Shown piece after piece: positions 26,575 to 35,600 of a stretch of DNA of 64,000 nucleotides. The stretch is from Algoriphagus algorifonticola. Its GTDB lineage: Bacteria > Bacteroidota > Bacteroidia > Cytophagales > Cyclobacteriaceae. Every line of letters begins with the position of its first letter. The first letter of the stretch is position 1. The stretch lies in assembly GCF_007655305.1 (NCBI RefSeq), contig NZ_VLOG01000017.1:43005-107004 (forward strand), given 5' to 3'. Below the pieces are notes generated by a model. That model saw only the letters and a list, made by a program, of their open reading frames with translations. It did not search any database and was not told where the DNA came from. Both the position numbers and the translations under genes were made by a program.

Positions 26575-27870
26575 ATGAAAAATAGCCTTTTAATTATTTG
26601 TTTACTCTTCAGCAATTGGATTTATGGCAATCCTAATTCTGAAATAAAGTCCTCTGAGGGCAGCTACAAGCTAGTAGTTGAAGGGTTCGATTGGGGACCT
26701 GCCGTCAATCAGGTGATTATCACTTTAGAGAATGAAGTGTCTGATGCAAATCCTGCAGAATTTAAAGTTTTTGCAAAAAGAGAAAGCTCTCAGGGTGATA
26801 TTCCGGAATCCCAAAAATCAGGAGAAAGAGATGTGGTTTTTGCCTTTGTTTCCGATGAAAATGGGAATCGGGTAGCATCTGGGAAACATATCACTTTGGT
26901 ATTGGAGGTGAGCCCAACTCAACCTATAGGCTCTCCAATCCAATATATGAGAGTTGGAAACCGAGGTGGTAACTTTTGGATTGATTATTCACTGACAATT
27001 ATTAATTCGAAGACCAATCAAGTTTGGAATCAGGCAGCTGGAAAAATCATGCCTTTAGTAGATGAATACGATTTGAAGGGGAAATTTCAGTACGGTAATT
27101 TGACCATGTCCTATGCCTCATTTAGCCCTGAAACAAAAGGGAAAAAAGCTCCTTTGATAATTTGGCTGCATGGCGGAGGTGAAGGAGGGATGGATCCTAC
27201 CATAGCTCTTTTGGGAAACCGAGCGGCCAATTATGCCTCCCCTGAAATTCAAACTTTGTTTGGTGATGCCGGTGCTTATGTTTTGGTGCCTCAAAGTCCA
27301 ACATTCTGGATGCAGGCTGCCGAGGGTATGACCCGTGGTCAAACGAATGATATTTATAATGAGGCATTGTTTGCCTTAATTCAAGATTACGTAAAGTCCA
27401 ATCCTGGAATTGACCCCAAAAGGATTTACGTTGGAGGTTGCTCAAATGGAGGATACATGTCTCTAAAGTTGATCCTTGAGCACCCTGACTATTTTGCTGC
27501 GGGTTATATCAGCGCTCTTGCTTATGACGCTCAGTACGTGACTGAACAGGATATTCAAAAAATCAAGCAGGTTCCCATGTGGTTTGTTCATTCCAAAGAT
27601 GATGGAGTAACCAAACCAGAATCTACCGTGGTTCCACTTTATGATAGATTAAAGAAGGCTGGAGCTAAAAATGTACATTTTACATTTTATGATCATGTAA
27701 CTGATATTACCGGATTCTATGGGGGAGATAATTATCATTACAATGGACATTGGTCTTGGATTTATGTTCATGCCAATCAAGCTAGGACAGGTTTGGATGG
27801 ATCTCCTGTTTTAGTGGGAGGAAGGCCTGTTACCATCATGGAATGGATGGCTGCCCAGGCCAAAAAATAA
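26575..27870 (+). CDS. Secreted alpha/beta-hydrolase (esterase/PHB-depolymerase-like)
   Basis: A 431-residue exported esterase-like protein. Signal peptide at residues 1-18; an N-terminal Ig-like domain at about 28-165; and an alpha/beta-hydrolase domain from about 185. The oxyanion region is PLIIWLHGGGEGG, the nucleophile elbow is YVGGCSNGGYMS (Ser in G-C-S-N-G), the acid is probably in FVHSKDDGVTKPES and the base in the NGHWSW region. This order matches feruloyl/acetyl-xylan esterase relatives and poly-hydroxybutyrate depolymerases. Substrate is unknown. A bidirectional terminator separates it from DUF805. Confidence 0.85.
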   Translation: MKNSLLIICLLFSNWIYGNPNSEIKSSEGSYKLVVEGFDWGPAVNQVIITLENEVSDANPAEFKVFAKRESSQGDIPESQKSGERDVVFAFVSDENGNRVASGKHITLVLEVSPTQPIGSPIQYMRVGNRGGNFWIDYSLTIINSKTNQVWNQAAGKIMPLVDEYDLKGKFQYGNLTMSYASFSPETKGKKAPLIIWLHGGGEGGMDPTIALLGNRAANYASPEIQTLFGDAGAYVLVPQSPTFWMQAAEGMTRGQTNDIYNEALFALIQDYVKSNPGIDPKRIYVGGCSNGGYMSLKLILEHPDYFAAGYISALAYDAQYVTEQDIQKIKQVPMWFVHSKDDGVTKPESTVVPLYDRLKKAGAKNVHFTFYDHVTDITGFYGGDNYHYNGHWSWIYVHANQARTGLDGSPVLVGGRPVTIMEWMAAQAKK

Positions 27871-27871
27871 G

Positions 27872-27897
27872 AAAAGGAGCCTCGAGCTCCTTTTTTT
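27872..27897. terminator. Bidirectional terminator between the esterase and DUF805 genes
   Basis: AAAAGGAGC/GCTCCTTTT stem around CTCGA, with A-tract on one side and a run of T on the other, placed between two convergent genes. It abuts the DUF805 stop codon. Confidence 0.85.
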
Positions 27898-28249
27898 ATA
27901 CAATATCTGTTTTTCTGGGATCAGGTCCATATTTGTTTGGACCATCTTGACCTTCTTTATATGCTAGCCATACAAATCCAATAAAATTAATGGGTGGCGG
28001 AATTAATAGGTAAAGGGCATATTTCCAATCCATCCCAATATCGTGTAAACGTCTTATCGCCTGTATCAGCAATAAAACTATCGAGGCAATCAAGATAATG
28101 CTGAAAGAGAAAAAGGCAGGCCAAGCTTCGATTTGGTAGGCTTCCCAAGCTTTCATTAAGCATAAAATGTTGACGAAATAAAAAAACATGAAGAGTGTTA
28201 AATACTTTCTTCGTGTAATTCGTCCAGTAGGTTTTAAAATAGATTTCAT
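27896..28249 (-). CDS. DUF805 membrane protein
   Basis: A 117-residue membrane protein with about three to four helices. The N-terminal GRITRRKYLTLFMFFYFVNI and the central QAIRRLHDIGMDWKYALYLL are the hallmarks of DUF805; the C-terminal GQDGPNKYGPDP motif is also conserved in the family. Function is unknown. It follows the XRE/DUF2975 pair on the same strand after a 63-bp gap, so read-through from that operon is possible. Confidence 0.88.
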   Translation of the reverse strand: MKSILKPTGRITRRKYLTLFMFFYFVNILCLMKAWEAYQIEAWPAFFSFSIILIASIVLLLIQAIRRLHDIGMDWKYALYLLIPPPINFIGFVWLAYKEGQDGPNKYGPDPRKTDIV

Positions 28250-28312
28250 ACCTAATTAACACATTAAATAGCTAATTGTTTTGTTTCAACAGATCCTTTC
28301 GCGCTAGGAAGC

Positions 28313-28516
28313 CTATTCAATGTATTCTAGTATATCGCCAGGTTGACAATCCAAGGCTTTACAAATTGCTTCCAAGGTACTGAATCTGATTGCTTTTGCT
28401 TTCCCTGTTTTAAGAATGGAAAGATTGGATAAGGTTAATTCAACTTTTTCTGAAAGCTCATTCAAAGAAATTTTTCTTTTAGCCATCATGACATCCAAAT
28501 TGACTTGTATAGGCAT
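28313..28516 (-). CDS. Small XRE-type regulator (YozG-like)
   Basis: A 67-residue protein that is nothing but a Cro/C1 helix-turn-helix: DVMMAKRKISLNELSEKVEL then TLSNLSILKTGKAKAIRFST and CKALDCQPGDILEY. The CQPGD(I/L)LEY ending is characteristic of the small regulators that pair with DUF2975 proteins. It begins 3 bp after the DUF2975 stop. It probably represses its own operon through the tandem inverted repeats at 29082-29118. Confidence 0.9.
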   Translation of the reverse strand: MPIQVNLDVMMAKRKISLNELSEKVELTLSNLSILKTGKAKAIRFSTLEAICKALDCQPGDILEYIE

Positions 28517-28519
28517 AGC

Positions 28520-29053
28520 TTAGATGGTTAGTTCGTTATCTTGTTGAATTTCAATTCCTCTTTTAAAAATCTGAGAAACCACTAGGAGTAACATGCCCAT
28601 GAAAATAAATTCCAGCCTTCCTTCCAAATGCTCCCAAGCTTCTGATACCTCGTAATTTTTGCCATTCAAAAATTTAGCATAGGCAAAAACTACATAAGTT
28701 AAAATACCTATTAGAAATGTGATGCCTGTCATTTTGGTCAGGTGATGATAAACTTCATTTGTAAAAGGCTCAACGAGTTTTAGCTTCTGAAATAGCTGAA
28801 CTACCTGATAGAGAAGGTTGGTTTTGATAATGAAAATCGTAATCAATCCGATCACTAATAAATGATAGGAAATGGGACTTTGAACCATCAGACTTTTAAG
28901 TGATAATCCCAGATAAAGATCATTTGCTCCTTCTGGATTGACAAAAATGCTTACTCCATAAGAAATGATTAGGGTTCCAGTTTTTATTGCTAAGCCAATA
29001 AAGATGATCCAAAAGATCACCTGTAGGATGGAAAGTGATTGTGATGCCCTCAT
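28520..29053 (-). CDS. DUF2975 membrane protein
   Basis: A 177-residue protein with four hydrophobic helices (about 8-30, 60-80, 108-128, 150-170), matching the DUF2975 family. These proteins occur beside a small XRE regulator, as here, in many bacteria. A model in which the membrane protein controls the regulator is plausible but unproven. It is the first gene of the pair, with its start ATG at 29053. Confidence 0.85.
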   Translation of the reverse strand: MRASQSLSILQVIFWIIFIGLAIKTGTLIISYGVSIFVNPEGANDLYLGLSLKSLMVQSPISYHLLVIGLITIFIIKTNLLYQVVQLFQKLKLVEPFTNEVYHHLTKMTGITFLIGILTYVVFAYAKFLNGKNYEVSEAWEHLEGRLEFIFMGMLLLVVSQIFKRGIEIQQDNELTI

Positions 29054-29073
29054 GGTATGTTTTTTATTTTTTC

Positions 29074-29118
29074 GAAATATACAATAAAAATTTATTGAAA
29101 AACAATAAATAATTATTG
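29074..29118 (-). promoter_or_regulatory. Promoter with tandem operators of the DUF2975-XRE operon
   Basis: Two copies of CAATAA-N4-TTATTG lie at 29082-29097 and 29103-29118, exactly 21 bp apart (two helical turns). On the minus strand TATATTTC (29081-29074, one mismatch to TAnnTTTG) follows a TTG at 29105-29103 with a 21-base spacer. The first operator would fill the spacer between the two promoter elements and the second would cover the TTG, an ideal layout for autorepression by the XRE protein. Confidence 0.5.
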
Positions 29119-29222
29119 ATAAAAAATTTATTCAATTCTAGTTCTGTCAATTATTGCCAATAAATTTTAAATCTCCTTTTGCTTGCTTAAACTGTAACTA
29201 GGCCTTTGACAAAAATATTGAC

Positions 29223-30281
29223 ATGGAAAAAGATCATTGGAAAGGTAGGGGAGCCCAGCTACAAACGGGTAACCGATTTTCCTCACAGCATTTAGTGACT
29301 GAGCATTCGGAAGGTTTGGATGAGGAGTTGATTTTGTCTCCAAAAACCAATATCCGATTGGAGCATCCAAAAACTATCATCAATCCAGTCAAAAGCCCAG
29401 ATATAGGTTTGAGCTTTTCATTGAATCCTTATCAAGGATGTGAACATGGATGTAGCTATTGCTATGCAAGAAATTCCCATGAATATTATGGCTTTTCGGC
29501 AGGTTTAGATTTTGAAACCCAATTGATGGCAAAACCAGATGCTCCAAGATTGTTGGAAAAGCAGATCCTGAGTTCAAACTGGAAGGTAGCTCCAATTTCA
29601 CTTTCAGGAAATACGGATTGTTATCAGCCTATTGAGAAGAAAATGGGAATTACCAGGCAATTGTTAGAAGTATTTGCCCGCTATCGGCATCCGGTAGGGA
29701 TTATCACCAAAAATTCACTGATAGAAAGGGATATTGATATTTTGCAAGACTTAGCGAAGGAGGATTTGGTGCAAGTCTATATATCGATTACCTCTTTGAA
29801 TGAAGAATTGAGAAGGAAAATGGAACCCAGAACTGCCAGTGCTTCTAAGCGGCTTCAAATAATTGAAAAGTTGAGCAATGTTGGTGTTCCGGTCGCAGTA
29901 ATGAATGCCCCCATTATTCCGGGATTGAATGACCAAGAAATTCCAGAAATTTTGAAAGCAAGCGCTGAAAAAGGAGCTAGGTCTGCAGGGATGACCGTGG
30001 TTCGTTTGAATGGAAAATTGGAGGAGATTTTTAGTGATTGGTTAAAGAGAAATTATCCGGATAGATTTCAAAAAGTCATGGGTCAAATCGCCGAGCTTCA
30101 TGGGGGATCCGTTAAAGATGTAGAATTTGGAAGAAGAATGAAAGGAGAAGGAATACTCGCTGAAATGATTCACCAACTTTTTTACACCTCTAAAAAGAAA
30201 TATTTCTCCAATCGCACCATGCCAAAATTCAATCTTCAGGCCTTCAGGAAAGGGGGGAACTATTCGCTGAATTTTGGATAA
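29223..30281 (+). CDS. PA0069-family radical SAM protein
   Basis: A 352-residue radical SAM protein. NPYQGCEHGCSYCYARNSHE contains the cluster-binding CX3CX2C (CEHGCSYC) near residue 73-80. The region HEYYG and the following RLLEKQILSSNW, ISLSGNTDCYQPIEKKMGIT are typical of the PA0069/SplB-like group. The enzyme would cleave S-adenosylmethionine to start a radical reaction; substrate is unknown. It stands alone. The first 60 residues (GRGAQLQTGNRFSSQHLVTE) are the conserved lead-in of this family, which confirms the ATG at 29223. Confidence 0.9.
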   Translation: MEKDHWKGRGAQLQTGNRFSSQHLVTEHSEGLDEELILSPKTNIRLEHPKTIINPVKSPDIGLSFSLNPYQGCEHGCSYCYARNSHEYYGFSAGLDFETQLMAKPDAPRLLEKQILSSNWKVAPISLSGNTDCYQPIEKKMGITRQLLEVFARYRHPVGIITKNSLIERDIDILQDLAKEDLVQVYISITSLNEELRRKMEPRTASASKRLQIIEKLSNVGVPVAVMNAPIIPGLNDQEIPEILKASAEKGARSAGMTVVRLNGKLEEIFSDWLKRNYPDRFQKVMGQIAELHGGSVKDVEFGRRMKGEGILAEMIHQLFYTSKKKYFSNRTMPKFNLQAFRKGGNYSLNFG

Positions 30282-30303
30282 TTATTAATGGCCTTACCTT
30301 TTC

Positions 30304-31179
30304 TTAGTTGGAAAGATTTGAATAATAATCATGGATCAAGGCTGCAAATTTCTTTGGCGAATTCGGATCAAATCGGAAATAAAGGCAAGGCTCAATCAAT
30401 TCCAATTCCATCAAGGCAAAGCTTCCCTGACGGGTTCGAACCAGATCAACTCTGGCATAGAAAGGAGTTGATGATAAAGCCTTCATTGCTTTACCTGCTG
30501 CTTTCACAAGTTCTGGTTCTGGGTTTGGAATAGCTATTACCCCGCCTCCATGTTCTTCCTGAACTCTAAAGTCTCCGATTCCTACGGTCTTTAGAATGGT
30601 GTGGCTAAGCTCCCCATTCAAGTAAATCAAAGAGAACTCACCCTCTTTGACAATGCCACTCATGAAAGGCTGTATCATACCTTCTTTTTCCTGAAAGACT
30701 TCCAGAGGCTTCTCCCAGTCTAGCGGATGGGAAATATTGATCCAAAAAGTATCGTCTGCATTTGCACCTACAAGAGGTTTGATTACTAACTGATTACTTT
30801 TAAATTTTTCAAAAGATTCGGTGATGAGGCTTTCATCCAAGCTTGAAAATTTCTGAGTAGGAACCAGTTCAATTCCTTTTTCTGCCAATTCAAAAAGGTA
30901 TCCTTTGTGAATGTTCTGTTTTACGATATCTAAAGGATTTAAAAGAATTGCCGTGGAATCCTCTATTTTTTGAAGGACTTCCATGAACTCTTCCAAATGC
31001 TGTTGATAATCCCAAGGGCTTCTGATGATGACCAAATCCCATTTATTCCAATCGGTTTTCTCATTCCAAGGAATATTTTTTACTTCCCAGCCTAATTCAT
31101 GCAGGAACGGATGAACCAAATCATCGTCAATAAACCAGCCTTCGGTATTGGAAATGGAAAGAAAAGCGCAACGGGGCAT
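30304..31179 (-). CDS. ATP-grasp domain protein of unknown function
   Basis: A 291-residue soluble protein with the RimK/DcsG-like ATP-grasp layout. The N-terminal pre-ATP-grasp part includes WDLVIIRSPWDYQQHLEEF, the nucleotide-binding lysine is probably in QLVIKPLVGANADDT, and the metal-binding end is ARVDLVRTRQGSFALMELEL followed by IEPCLYF. The family ligates a carboxylate to an amine or thiol using ATP. There are no biosynthetic partners next to it, so the product cannot be guessed. Its 3' end is convergent with the radical SAM gene, leaving 22 bp. Confidence 0.8.
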   Translation of the reverse strand: MPRCAFLSISNTEGWFIDDDLVHPFLHELGWEVKNIPWNEKTDWNKWDLVIIRSPWDYQQHLEEFMEVLQKIEDSTAILLNPLDIVKQNIHKGYLFELAEKGIELVPTQKFSSLDESLITESFEKFKSNQLVIKPLVGANADDTFWINISHPLDWEKPLEVFQEKEGMIQPFMSGIVKEGEFSLIYLNGELSHTILKTVGIGDFRVQEEHGGGVIAIPNPEPELVKAAGKAMKALSSTPFYARVDLVRTRQGSFALMELELIEPCLYFRFDPNSPKKFAALIHDYYSNLSN

Positions 31180-31265
31180 ATTGTTGAATTTATTCTATCC
31201 AAATATCAGTAAGAATTGGAAATTATGCCTTTGAAACCCTTAAAATCTTTGATTGGATCCAATCA

Positions 31266-31703
31266 TTATTTGGTGGCGTAACTTTTTAATCTGTCTTTGA
31301 TAAAATAATGCCAACCTCCCTCGCAGCTTTCTCTTTGGAATTCAGGGATATTCTGAGGGAAGGTTTCTAAGCCCTCTGTAATGACTGTAAGTTTTGTTCC
31401 GCCGTTTTTTTCCTCCAATTGAAAAGTAACAAACCCCTCACCTGAATATTCTTTATAAGTCCAACTCAATTTGATTTTTTCAAAAGGGATTACCTCAAAA
31501 ACTTTCCAAATATGGGTAAAAGTCCTCTGCTCCGAACTTACGGAGAATGAGGTTTCAAACCCTTCTTCAGCTTTGAAATCTGGAAGATTTTCAAAATACC
31601 ATTGATGCATATGCTGGATTTCTACCAAATATTTCCATAGGGTCTTTACGTCCTGATGAAAAGTTTCAGATACAATAATTGGCTTAAAATGATTTGATTT
31701 CAT
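31266..31703 (-). CDS. SRPBCC (START/Bet v1-like) domain protein
   Basis: A 145-residue protein of the AHSA1/SRPBCC ligand-binding fold. Typical elements are VSETFHQDVKTLWKYLVEIQ at the start, FEVIPFEKIKLSWTYKEYSG in the middle and GGTKLTVITEGLETF, with the long C-terminal helix (CEGGWHYFIKDRLKSYA). Ligand is unknown. It lies in a minus-strand run between a small membrane protein and the ATP-grasp gene, with gaps under 100 bp. Confidence 0.85.
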   Translation of the reverse strand: MKSNHFKPIIVSETFHQDVKTLWKYLVEIQHMHQWYFENLPDFKAEEGFETSFSVSSEQRTFTHIWKVFEVIPFEKIKLSWTYKEYSGEGFVTFQLEEKNGGTKLTVITEGLETFPQNIPEFQRESCEGGWHYFIKDRLKSYATK

Positions 31704-31731
31704 ATTGTAAATGGAGTTTAAAAATAAGGTT

Positions 31732-32052
31732 TTACGAATTTTTATTGAAATTGAAATCAGAAAACCAATTCGGGAAAATATAACAGATCAATGCTTCTAG
31801 GCATGCTGCACAGATTAGTAAGAAGCCGAAAATAACAGGCATTCCAATCAAAGCTCCCATTGCAAGTAATGTTCCTAAAGAAAGTCCAGGAGTTTCCCAA
31901 ACCTCACCTGATGCAAGCCCTAAGGTAACTAAAGAGTCAACCACTAACCCTCCAATGGAGTAAATAATCCCACAAAAGAAGCCGAGTATTACTCCAATTT
32001 TTGCATGAAACCGGATCCATGATTTAAGGTCAATCGTTTTTGGAACCTTCAT
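31732..32052 (-). CDS. Small membrane protein of unknown function
   Basis: About 106 residues from ATG 32052 (MKVPKTIDL); a TTG at 32070 would add six. Three hydrophobic segments are visible (GVILGFFCGIIYSIGGLVV, LSLGTLLAMGALIGMPVIF, LLICAACLEALICYIF), the last two nearly contiguous. No family was recognised. It lies directly upstream of the SRPBCC gene on the same strand, 28 bp away, so the two are probably co-transcribed. Confidence 0.6.
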   Translation of the reverse strand: MKVPKTIDLKSWIRFHAKIGVILGFFCGIIYSIGGLVVDSLVTLGLASGEVWETPGLSLGTLLAMGALIGMPVIFGFLLICAACLEALICYIFPNWFSDFNFNKNS

Positions 32053-32141
32053 AACTTGAGTGTTGATCAAGTATAAGTTACCAAAATCCAGACAGATTAC
32101 CTGAGAATTAAAAATTGTAGTGTAGCAGTTTTAATTTCGGT

Positions 32142-34154
32142 TTAGAGCTTTTTAATAATTAGTACAGTCCTGTTGGGAACATATAAATGCACCATTTGGT
32201 CCTTGTCTGTCTCATACTTCACTGACTTATCCACTCTTTCGAAGCCTCCATATTTCTTTTCATCTGAATGGAGAGCTATTTGATATTTTCCTTTTTCGGG
32301 CATTGGGACAGGGTATCCAAAATAGGATTCTGTAGGATGAAAAGAGAAAACAAATATTAATTGTCCTCTATGGTAGGCAATGATTTTCTTGTCAGGATCC
32401 AGATAGAGTTGCTCTGCACTGCCAGAGGACAATAAGTCATGGTTTTTTGCCAATTGAATCATGGATTTATCCCAAGCATCCAACTGAGAGTATCGAAGAT
32501 GCTCAGTGTCTACTAATGACCATTGTCTTCGGGCATATTGATAGCTCCAATTATTGCCTTCTCTTGGAAAATCTACCCATTCAGGATGCCCGAATTCATT
32601 ACCAATGAAGTTGAGATAACCTTCTCCTCCCAATGAAAGCGTGATCATTCGGATCATTTTATGGAGAGCAATACCTCGGTCAATAACCAGATTTTGATTT
32701 AAAACCGACATGGAAAAGTACATTTCCTTATCCATAAGCCAAAAGGCAATAGATTTATCACCTACCAGAGCCTGATCATGGCTTTCTGCATAAGCGATGG
32801 ATTTTTCCTTCTTGGGTCTGTTAGTTAGTTCATGCCAAAGCTCAAACATATCCCATTGCTCATCTTGCTTGTGCTTCAGCGTTTTGATCCAAAAATCAGG
32901 AATTCCCATCGCTAACCTGAAGTCAAAACCTATTCCTCCATCTGCCACCTGCCTGCATAATCCGGGCATTCCGCTAACCTCCTCAGCAATCGCTATAGCA
33001 TGAGGGTTGAGTTGATGGATTACTTCATTTGCCAATTGGAAATACAGCAAGGCATCCTCATCTACCCCCAAGTCAAAATATTTGTCTGCAGAGTCAAATG
33101 AGGTATGACCATGGTGATGATAAAGCATGGATGTAGCACCGTCGAATCGGAAACCGTCGAAGTGAAATTCCTCCATCCAGTATCGAATGTTGGAAAGCAA
33201 AAACTGCTGAACCTCCCATTTTCCATAATCAAATAGCTTGGAATCCCAGCCTTCGTGATAGCCTCTCATTCCGGGATGAAAGTATTGATGATCCGTGCCG
33301 TCAAATTCATTTAATCCTTCATTCACATTCTTAACTGCATGTGAATGTACAATATCCATAATCACTGCTATACCCATATTGTGGGCTGTATTGATCAGGG
33401 ATTTTAATTCTTCAGGTGTGCCGAATCTGGAGGATGGCGCAAAAAAGTTGGATACATGATAACCAAAAGAGCCGTAGTAGGGGTGTTCCATGACAGCCAT
33501 CATTTGAATGGCATTGTAACCACCCGCTTTAATTCGGGGCAAAATATTTTCTTCAAATTCCTTGTAAGTGCCTACTCCTAATTTTTCCTGGGCCATTCCC
33601 ACATGACATTCATAGATGAGGGGCATCTGGTGAATCGCTTGAAGTTGAAATGCTGAATCAGTCCATTCGAAGGATTTCTCAGGAAACCATAATTGACCGG
33701 CAAAGTCATGGCTTCTTTCATCCTGCACCACTCTTCTTATAAAGGCAGGAATTCTATCTAGGGCCACGTCATTTGCTCCAATGACATGTGTTTTGATTTT
33801 ACTCTCGTGAACAAATTTGTCTTTATATTCTTGATAGGGTAGGAAAATTTCCCAATCTCCTCTGTGATTTCTACGCATAGGATGATTATACCTATCCCAG
33901 TTGTTAAAATCCCCCATTAAGAAAAGTTGCTTGGCGGCAGGAGCCCATTCCCTGTAAATCCATCCCTTTCGGATGGGTTCAAAATGTATTCCGTAATACT
34001 GATGTAAATTGGCAAATTCCAAAATGCTTCCAAACTCATTTTCAATATGGAATTTTGCACTGTTAAACCGGTCTATTCTCTTTTGAACTTGCGTTTCAAA
34101 AGTTTCCAACCAAGGTTCATCCTGAATAAGCTGTGGTGTATTGTTTGAATTCAC
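32142..34154 (-). CDS. glgB: 1,4-alpha-glucan branching enzyme
   Basis: A 670-residue GH13 branching enzyme of the eukaryote-like type. Residues about 40-140 hold the CBM48 domain (GIHFEPIRKGWIYREWAPAA). The catalytic barrel shows VIMDIVHSHAVKN, FHFDGFRFDGATSMLYHHHG with the nucleophile Asp, IAIAEEVSGMPGL with the acid/base Glu, and AYAESHDQALVGDKSIAFWL. Substrate is alpha-1,4-glucan, into which it introduces alpha-1,6 branches. No other glycogen genes are adjacent. The start is GTG at 34154 (residues MNSNNTP); no ATG is available upstream without a stop that I could confirm. Confidence 0.93.
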   Translation of the reverse strand: MNSNNTPQLIQDEPWLETFETQVQKRIDRFNSAKFHIENEFGSILEFANLHQYYGIHFEPIRKGWIYREWAPAAKQLFLMGDFNNWDRYNHPMRRNHRGDWEIFLPYQEYKDKFVHESKIKTHVIGANDVALDRIPAFIRRVVQDERSHDFAGQLWFPEKSFEWTDSAFQLQAIHQMPLIYECHVGMAQEKLGVGTYKEFEENILPRIKAGGYNAIQMMAVMEHPYYGSFGYHVSNFFAPSSRFGTPEELKSLINTAHNMGIAVIMDIVHSHAVKNVNEGLNEFDGTDHQYFHPGMRGYHEGWDSKLFDYGKWEVQQFLLSNIRYWMEEFHFDGFRFDGATSMLYHHHGHTSFDSADKYFDLGVDEDALLYFQLANEVIHQLNPHAIAIAEEVSGMPGLCRQVADGGIGFDFRLAMGIPDFWIKTLKHKQDEQWDMFELWHELTNRPKKEKSIAYAESHDQALVGDKSIAFWLMDKEMYFSMSVLNQNLVIDRGIALHKMIRMITLSLGGEGYLNFIGNEFGHPEWVDFPREGNNWSYQYARRQWSLVDTEHLRYSQLDAWDKSMIQLAKNHDLLSSGSAEQLYLDPDKKIIAYHRGQLIFVFSFHPTESYFGYPVPMPEKGKYQIALHSDEKKYGGFERVDKSVKYETDKDQMVHLYVPNRTVLIIKKL

Positions 34155-34224
34155 GAAAAATTAGATTTACCTGAGCTGAATTTAGGAAAAAATAGGAGGA
34201 ATGAAACTTTCCCCCAGCTCAAAT

Positions 34225-34251
34225 AAAAAAAGCTGCTCAAGGGCAGCTTTT
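34225..34251 (-). terminator. Rho-independent terminator after mtaB
   Basis: On the minus strand AAAGCTGCC/ GGCAGCTTT-type stem (AAAGCTGC with GCAGCTTT) around CTTGA, followed by a T run, five bases downstream of the mtaB stop. Confidence 0.85.
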
Positions 34252-34255
34252 AGAA

Positions 34256-35575
34256 TTAATGCTTTTCGTAAACAAACTCAGGTTCTAGCACCTCCACATT
34301 TCCTGATTCATTGATGTGATCTAAAGTCACGAGTTTCGTTTCATTGATCAGCATAGGATCATATTTTGCGGCCACACGGATATAGTTCTCTGTAAATCCA
34401 TGCATTTTTCCATCTTCGATATCCTCTTCAAATAATACCGTGAAGGATTTCCCTAAATTCTCCTCGTAAAATTTCCTTCTTTTTTTCTCAGATAAAATTC
34501 TCAGCATCTTAGAGCGCTCATTCCGCTTTTTCATAGGAACCACTCCATCCATTTCAGCTGCCCGGGTATTGGCTCTTTCAGAATAAGTGAAAACATGTAG
34601 GTAAGAAATATCCAGCTCGTTTAGGAAATTATAAGTTTCCAAAAACAGCTCATCTGTTTCTCCAGGGAATCCTACAATCACATCTACCCCAATGCATGCC
34701 TGAGGCATCAAACTTTTGATTTTTGAAACGCGGTCCTCATATAATTCCCTCAAATATCTCCTTCCCATACTTCGCAATATGGTGTTAGAACCGGATTGAA
34801 GCGGAATATGGAAGTGAGGAACGAAGCGCTGGGACTGAGAGACAAATGAAATGATCTCGTTTGTCAACAAATTGGGCTCAATGGATGAAATTCGAAATCT
34901 GTCTATTCCTTCTACTTCATCCAAAGCCTCTACTAAGTCGCCGAAACGCTCATTTCTTTTGCCATCAACGATTCCAAAATCGCCGATATTCACACCTGTA
35001 AGTACCACCTCTTTCACATCAGTTGCTGCTATTTCTCCAGCCGCTTCTAAAACAGAGGCAATAGTATTACTTCGGCTTTTTCCTCTTGCTAAGGGAATGG
35101 TACAGAAAGCACAACCATAATTACATCCGTCCTGAACTTTTAGAAAGGTTCTCGTACGGTCATTGATAGAGTAAGCATTATTGAAAGATTTTGCTTCTGT
35201 AATTTCACTCGCTAGGACTTTCGCTTCCTGTTCTTTGGCGAAATCACCTAAAAGTTCGATTAATCGGAATTTTTCAGCTGCGCCCAATACGGCATCCACT
35301 CCTTGGATTTCAGAAATTTCTCTGGGTTTTAATTGAGCATAGCATCCGATAATGGCTACATAAGAATTAGGAGATATCTTTTTAGCCTCCTTTACTATCT
35401 TTTTACACTTCTTGTCGGCATTCTCGGTGACAGAGCAGGTATTGATGATGAAAATATCAGGAGAATCCTGAAATTCCACTTTTTCGAATCCCTTGTCTTC
35501 GAATTGTCTACTGATAGTGGACGTTTCTGAGAAATTCAGTTTACATCCCAAAGTATAAAAGGCTACCTTTTTCAC
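34256..35575 (-). CDS. mtaB: tRNA t6A37 methylthiotransferase
   Basis: A 439-residue radical SAM methylthiotransferase that adds a methylthio group to t6A37 of tRNA. The N-terminal UPF0004 domain (TLGCKLNFSETSTISRQFED, TCSVTENADKKC) binds one iron-sulfur cluster. The radical SAM motif is CNYGCAFCTIP with KVQDG before it. A TRAM domain follows at the C-terminus (LGKSFTVLFEEDIEDGKMHG). The LGCKLN variant distinguishes MtaB from MiaB and RimO. The start is GTG at 35575, backed by a perfect AGGAGG six bases upstream, unusual in this phylum. Confidence 0.94.
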   Translation of the reverse strand: MKKVAFYTLGCKLNFSETSTISRQFEDKGFEKVEFQDSPDIFIINTCSVTENADKKCKKIVKEAKKISPNSYVAIIGCYAQLKPREISEIQGVDAVLGAAEKFRLIELLGDFAKEQEAKVLASEITEAKSFNNAYSINDRTRTFLKVQDGCNYGCAFCTIPLARGKSRSNTIASVLEAAGEIAATDVKEVVLTGVNIGDFGIVDGKRNERFGDLVEALDEVEGIDRFRISSIEPNLLTNEIISFVSQSQRFVPHFHIPLQSGSNTILRSMGRRYLRELYEDRVSKIKSLMPQACIGVDVIVGFPGETDELFLETYNFLNELDISYLHVFTYSERANTRAAEMDGVVPMKKRNERSKMLRILSEKKRRKFYEENLGKSFTVLFEEDIEDGKMHGFTENYIRVAAKYDPMLINETKLVTLDHINESGNVEVLEPEFVYEKH

Positions 35576-35581
35576 AAATTT

Positions 35582-35587
35582 CCTCCT
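35582..35587 (-). promoter_or_regulatory. Shine-Dalgarno sequence (AGGAGG) before mtaB GTG
   Basis: A perfect AGGAGG on the minus strand, six bases from the GTG at 35575-35573. Most genes in the window have none. It fixes the non-ATG start of mtaB. Confidence 0.75.
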
Positions 35588-35600
35588 GATTATGAGTTTG

